From: Planctomycetota bacterium
GTDB taxonomy: Bacteria; Planctomycetota; Planctomycetia; Planctomycetales; Planctomycetaceae
Reading direction: 5' to 3'
DNA length: 10,933 nucleotides
Assembly (NCBI GenBank): GCA_024278285.1
Contig: JAJRTM010000128.1
Span: 1 to 10,933 of the forward strand
The position numbers were made by a program, and so were the translations under genes. Within the stretch, counting starts at the first letter, position 1, and every line of letters starts with the position of its first letter. Below are positions 8,129 through 10,933 of the stretch, one piece after another. Under the pieces are notes generated by a model. It was not told where the DNA came from. It saw nothing but the letters and a program-made list of their open reading frames with translations, and ran no database searches.

Positions 8129-8133
8129 CTCGC

Positions 8134-9261
8134 ATGGCTATAACTCAAACAATTCAAATTGACAAATTGCTGGAAACCGTCGTCAAAGAAGGCGTCAGCG
8201 ATTTGCATATTACGACAGAGCAACCGCCGGTTGTTCGTTCCGGTGGGCGGCTGATTCGTCTGGAGACGAAAACGCTTACGCCTGAAGATACTGTTTCGCT
8301 GATGAAAAGTATTACGCCAGAGCGAAATCAGCAGGAACTGCAGGAGGTGGGAGGAACCGACTTTGGATTTGCTTTTGGAGATAAGGCTCGCTTTCGAGTG
8401 GCGGTGTTTAAGCAGCGTGGTCAAATTGGAATGGTTCTGCGGCGAATTCCGAATGAGTTCCTGACGTTCGAGCAACTGGGGCTGCCTTATGTAATTTCGG
8501 ATTTGCTCAACAGGCCACGAGGTTTGTTTTTAGTGACCGGGCCAACCGGGTCGGGAAAAACGACCTCTTTGGCAAGTATGATTAATTACATGAATGATAC
8601 GATGGATCATCATATCATCACGTTGGAAGACCCAATCGAATATTATCACAAACATAAAAAGTGTACGATCAATCAGCGGGAAATTGGTGTCGATGTTCCT
8701 GACTTTCCCGAAGCGCTGCGGCGAGCATTACGTATGGATCCGGATGTAATTCTCGTGGGGGAAATGCGAGACTTGGATACAATCGCTGCAGCGATTACTG
8801 CTGCCGAAACGGGGCATATCGTTTTTGGTACACTGCATACAACCGGGGCACAGGGAACGGTAGATCGAATTATCGATGTGTTTCCGACCAGTCAGCAGGC
8901 ACAGATTCGCACACAGCTTTCAGTCGCTATTATCGGCGTTCTCAGCCAGGCTCTTATCCCGCGAAAACCGAAAGGTTTGGTCGCTGCCTATGAGATGCTG
9001 GTGGTAACCCCCGCGATTGCTAACTTAATTCGAGAAGCCAAAACGTATCGTATTAATTCCAGTATTCAAACGGGACGAAAGTTTGGCATGCAGTTACTGG
9101 ATGATGCCTTGTTCGATCTGTGGAAAACAGGGCTTTCTGAAGAGAATGATGTCGTGATTAAGTCGAACAATCCTGGTGAATTAAAAGCCAAGATTGCGAT
9201 GGCCAAGAAAGGATTGCTGGACGACGACGAAGATGAGGATGACGACGACGACGATTATTGA
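8134..9261 (+). CDS. pilT: PilT-type retraction ATPase with acidic C-terminal tail
   Basis: Cytoplasmic hexameric ATPase that powers pilus disassembly and retraction, giving twitching motility and DNA uptake in model bacteria. The 375 residues include the PAS-like N domain with SDLHITTEQPP, Walker A GPTGSGKT (136-143), the Asp-box region ITLEDPIEY, the PilT-type QREIG, LVGEMRD with catalytic E210, GHIVFGTLHTTGA, and the retraction motif AIANLIRE (294-301). It lacks the tetracysteine of PilB. Two oddities: the retraction motif is AIRNLIRE in model PilT proteins, so Arg is replaced by Ala at 296, and the last 13 residues are twelve consecutive Asp/Glu (363-374) followed by Tyr. Length otherwise fits the family (about 345-375). 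The paralogues PilU and generic T4P ATPases are alternatives, but overall similarity is closest to PilT. It lies between two PilB/GspE-type genes; the second starts 91 bp downstream. Confidence 0.93.
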   Translation: MAITQTIQIDKLLETVVKEGVSDLHITTEQPPVVRSGGRLIRLETKTLTPEDTVSLMKSITPERNQQELQEVGGTDFGFAFGDKARFRVAVFKQRGQIGMVLRRIPNEFLTFEQLGLPYVISDLLNRPRGLFLVTGPTGSGKTTSLASMINYMNDTMDHHIITLEDPIEYYHKHKKCTINQREIGVDVPDFPEALRRALRMDPDVILVGEMRDLDTIAAAITAAETGHIVFGTLHTTGAQGTVDRIIDVFPTSQQAQIRTQLSVAIIGVLSQALIPRKPKGLVAAYEMLVVTPAIANLIREAKTYRINSSIQTGRKFGMQLLDDALFDLWKTGLSEENDVVIKSNNPGELKAKIAMAKKGLLDDDEDEDDDDDDY

Positions 9262-9292
9262 TTTGACTGATGGATTATTGATTGGTGTGATC
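9253..9292 (+). repeat. Imperfect 20-bp tandem duplication across the pilT stop codon
   Basis: GATTATTGATT occurs at 9253-9263 and again at 9273-9283. Extended to 20 bp, the two units match at 16 positions. The first copy encodes the last Asp-Tyr-stop of pilT, and the second lies in the 91-bp gap before the next gene. It is probably a slippage duplication. Confidence 0.6.
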
Positions 9293-9352
9293 GCACAGCG
9301 GGGCAGGCGAAAAGTTGTCGTAAAGTTAAGTTTGGGAAGATTGGCGTAAATT

Positions 9353-10933
9353 ATGGCAAGACGTAAACTTGGACAAGTTCTGGTTGACCTCGGGTATATG
9401 TCTGAGGATCAGCTCTGGGATGTGCTTGAAGAGCAGAACCAGAGTCCCGGCGAGTTAATCGGTCAGGTCGCAGTCCGTATGGGATTTGTGACAGATCCTC
9501 AAGTAACGGAGGCTCTTGCCGAGCAGCATGGAATGCCTGTGGTCAATCTGGCGGAAACAAACATTCCTCCCAAGGTTCTTGAACTTGTGCCGGAGACGAT
9601 GGCTTCGGTTTACAAGGTTGTGCCTATTTCCAATAAAGATGGCGTGTTGACGGTCGCGATGGCTGACCCCGGCAATGTCGCTGCACTGGACGATTTGCGA
9701 AACTTTTTGGGTGTCGACGTTCGTGGGGCAGTGTCGTCGCTTCAAGATGTTGAAGCTGCGATACTGCGAGTTTATGCCGGTCGTGAAGACAGTATTGAAG
9801 ATGTCATTGGTCAGTTGGAAGATGGCCTGGAGGAAGAAGTAGGCGTTCGCGGTTTCAGTCTGGGCGATATTGAAGAGATGGCAGATGCGGCTCCGATTCG
9901 TAAACTCCTCAACATGATTATGCTTTTGGCGATTAAAGATCAGGCGAGCGATATTCACTTCGAACCATTTGAAGATGAGTTCAAAGTGCGAGTGAAAGCG
10001 GACGGCGTTCTTTACGAAATGGTCCCTCCGCCAAGGCATCTGGCGAATGCAATTGTCACACGAATTAAGGTGATGGCAGATCTTGATATCGCAGAACGCC
10101 GGCTGCCTCAGGATGGTCGAATTGAATTGAATGTCGGTGGGAATCCGGTCGATTTACGTGTTTCGGTTTTGCCAACGGTTAATGGCGAATCGGTCGTTAT
10201 GCGAGTTTTGGATCGAACCGTCATTCAGTTAGACCTGAATAAAATTGGGATGGATGTCGGAATCCTCAACGGGTTCCGCAACATGTTAAAGATGCCTAAC
10301 GGAATTGTGCTGGTGACCGGGCCGACTGGTTCTGGCAAAACGACAACACTTTATTCTGCGTTGAATGAACTGAACGATATTGAAACAAAAGTGATTACAA
10401 CCGAAGACCCGATCGAATACGAAATCGATGGATTGATTCAGGTGCCTGTTAATCATGATATCGATGTGACGTTCTCGAACGTACTGCGGGCAATTTTAAG
10501 GCACGATCCTGATAAAATTCTTGTGGGAGAAATTCGAGATTTTGAAACGGCAGAAGTCGCCGTCCAAAGTGCGCTCACAGGGCATCTGGTTTTCAGCACG
10601 TTACATACCAACGATGCCCCTTCAGCGGTAACACGACTACGAGACATGGGAATTCAACCATTCTTGATTACGGCGACCATCGAAGGGATTCTGGCCCAGC
10701 GGCTGGTCAGAAAAATTTGTTCGGAGTGCCGATCAGAATTCGACCCAAGTGACGATTTATTAATGGAATTGCAGTTGCCCATTAAGCAGGCTCGTCAATA
10801 CAAATTCTATTACGGCAAAGGGTGCCAGCGATGTAACAATACGGGATACAAAGGCCGAACCGGCATTTATGAATTGATGAATATCGATGATGAAATTCGC
10901 GATTTAATTTCTGAAAATGCTTCGGTAGATGAA
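9353..10933 (+). CDS. Second PilB/GspE-type ATPase with intact MshEN motif, cut by window edge
   Basis: Assembly ATPase for a type IV pilus or type II secretion machine, open for 527 codons to the right edge with no stop. The N terminus fits the c-di-GMP-binding MshEN repeat: KLG (5-7), LV (10-11), G14, L21, L25, Q28, with Lys for the first Arg and an extra Arg before it. A second looser repeat follows (IGQVAVRMGFVTD, then V, L and a closing Gln). Further motifs are Asp-box ASDIHFEP (198-205), Walker A GPTGSGKT (323-330), LVGEIRD with E393, His-box GHLVFSTLHTND, and the tetracysteine C456xxC459 and C491xxC494. Relatives run about 560-570 residues, so some 35-45 are missing. Start ATG 9353 is two residues before the MshEN motif; upstream TTG is blocked by a stop. 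The ribosome binding site is weak (GGGAAG, distant). It is 91 bp after pilT, probably one operon, with PilC/GspF expected next. Confidence 0.93.
   Translation, partial: MARRKLGQVLVDLGYMSEDQLWDVLEEQNQSPGELIGQVAVRMGFVTDPQVTEALAEQHGMPVVNLAETNIPPKVLELVPETMASVYKVVPISNKDGVLTVAMADPGNVAALDDLRNFLGVDVRGAVSSLQDVEAAILRVYAGREDSIEDVIGQLEDGLEEEVGVRGFSLGDIEEMADAAPIRKLLNMIMLLAIKDQASDIHFEPFEDEFKVRVKADGVLYEMVPPPRHLANAIVTRIKVMADLDIAERRLPQDGRIELNVGGNPVDLRVSVLPTVNGESVVMRVLDRTVIQLDLNKIGMDVGILNGFRNMLKMPNGIVLVTGPTGSGKTTTLYSALNELNDIETKVITTEDPIEYEIDGLIQVPVNHDIDVTFSNVLRAILRHDPDKILVGEIRDFETAEVAVQSALTGHLVFSTLHTNDAPSAVTRLRDMGIQPFLITATIEGILAQRLVRKICSECRSEFDPSDDLLMELQLPIKQARQYKFYYGKGCQRCNNTGYKGRTGIYELMNIDDEIRDLISENASVDE

Larger units (their letters stand above)
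7612..8133 (+). promoter_or_regulatory. Structured non-coding gap before pilT
   Basis: These 522 bp between two same-strand genes are unusually long for an operon and T-rich on the coding strand. Contents: a hairpin at 7692-7714, a T-run at 7880-7886, a pair of overlapping and mutually exclusive hairpins at 7924-7958, and a 24-codon open frame (8050-8124) whose stop overlaps the pilT ribosome binding site. I see no convincing gene and no riboswitch class I can name. The gap may hold a promoter and leader for pilT or a small RNA. Confidence 0.45.

Noticed and set aside
8035..8475. 146-codon minus-strand open frame
   Set aside because: It is antisense to the start of pilT, whose plus-strand reading has unmistakable family motifs.
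9455..10039. 194-codon minus-strand open frame
   Set aside because: It is antisense to the second PilB/GspE-type gene. The plus strand is open to the window edge and carries MshEN, Walker and Cys motifs.

Overview
The window looks like chromosome of a Gram-negative-type bacterium of moderate G+C. The best guess is a planctomycete (Planctomycetota). This rests on the gene style, on two GspE/PilB ATPases placed around a PilT, and on GTAG-headed palindromic repeats of a kind I associate with that group. It is an inference from memory, not a search. No rRNA, tRNA, CRISPR array or phage module was seen.

Left part, minus strand (1-3306): a two-gene polyphosphate locus. A Ppx/GppA-family phosphatase gene (3306-1732) is followed after 88 bp by polyphosphate kinase ppk1 (1643 to beyond the left edge). 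The kinase keeps its motifs and both active-site histidines. The phosphatase has Glu where relatives have Asp in both nucleotide/phosphate-binding motifs.

Middle (3307-4123): a gene-poor scar. It holds a decayed palindromic doublet, the broken N-terminal remnant of a Tn5-like (IS4-type) transposase, a perfect inverted doublet of a GTAG-headed REP sequence (a REPIN), and one further REP of a different class next to the 3' end of the following gene. After it comes an apparently complete L-fuconate dehydratase on the minus strand (5419-4124), with all expected enolase-superfamily catalytic residues and no other sugar gene in view.

Right part, plus strand (5917-10933): three secretion/pilus ATPases in a row. 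They are a PilB/GspE-type ATPase (5917-7611), a PilT-type retraction ATPase with a very acidic tail (8134-9261), and a second PilB/GspE-type ATPase (9353 to beyond the right edge). The first two are separated by 522 bp of non-coding DNA with several hairpins. The second PilB-type protein carries a near-perfect c-di-GMP-binding MshEN motif at its N terminus, while the first has a degenerate version. Together they suggest a type IV pilus-like or type II secretion-like motor set with two differently controlled extension ATPases and one retraction ATPase. Its inner-membrane platform (PilC/GspF) and pilins would have to lie outside the window.

I did not find a clearly undescribed system. The most interesting observations are the REP/REPIN cluster, the asymmetry of the two MshEN-type domains, the unusual Ppx active site, and the structured leader before pilT.
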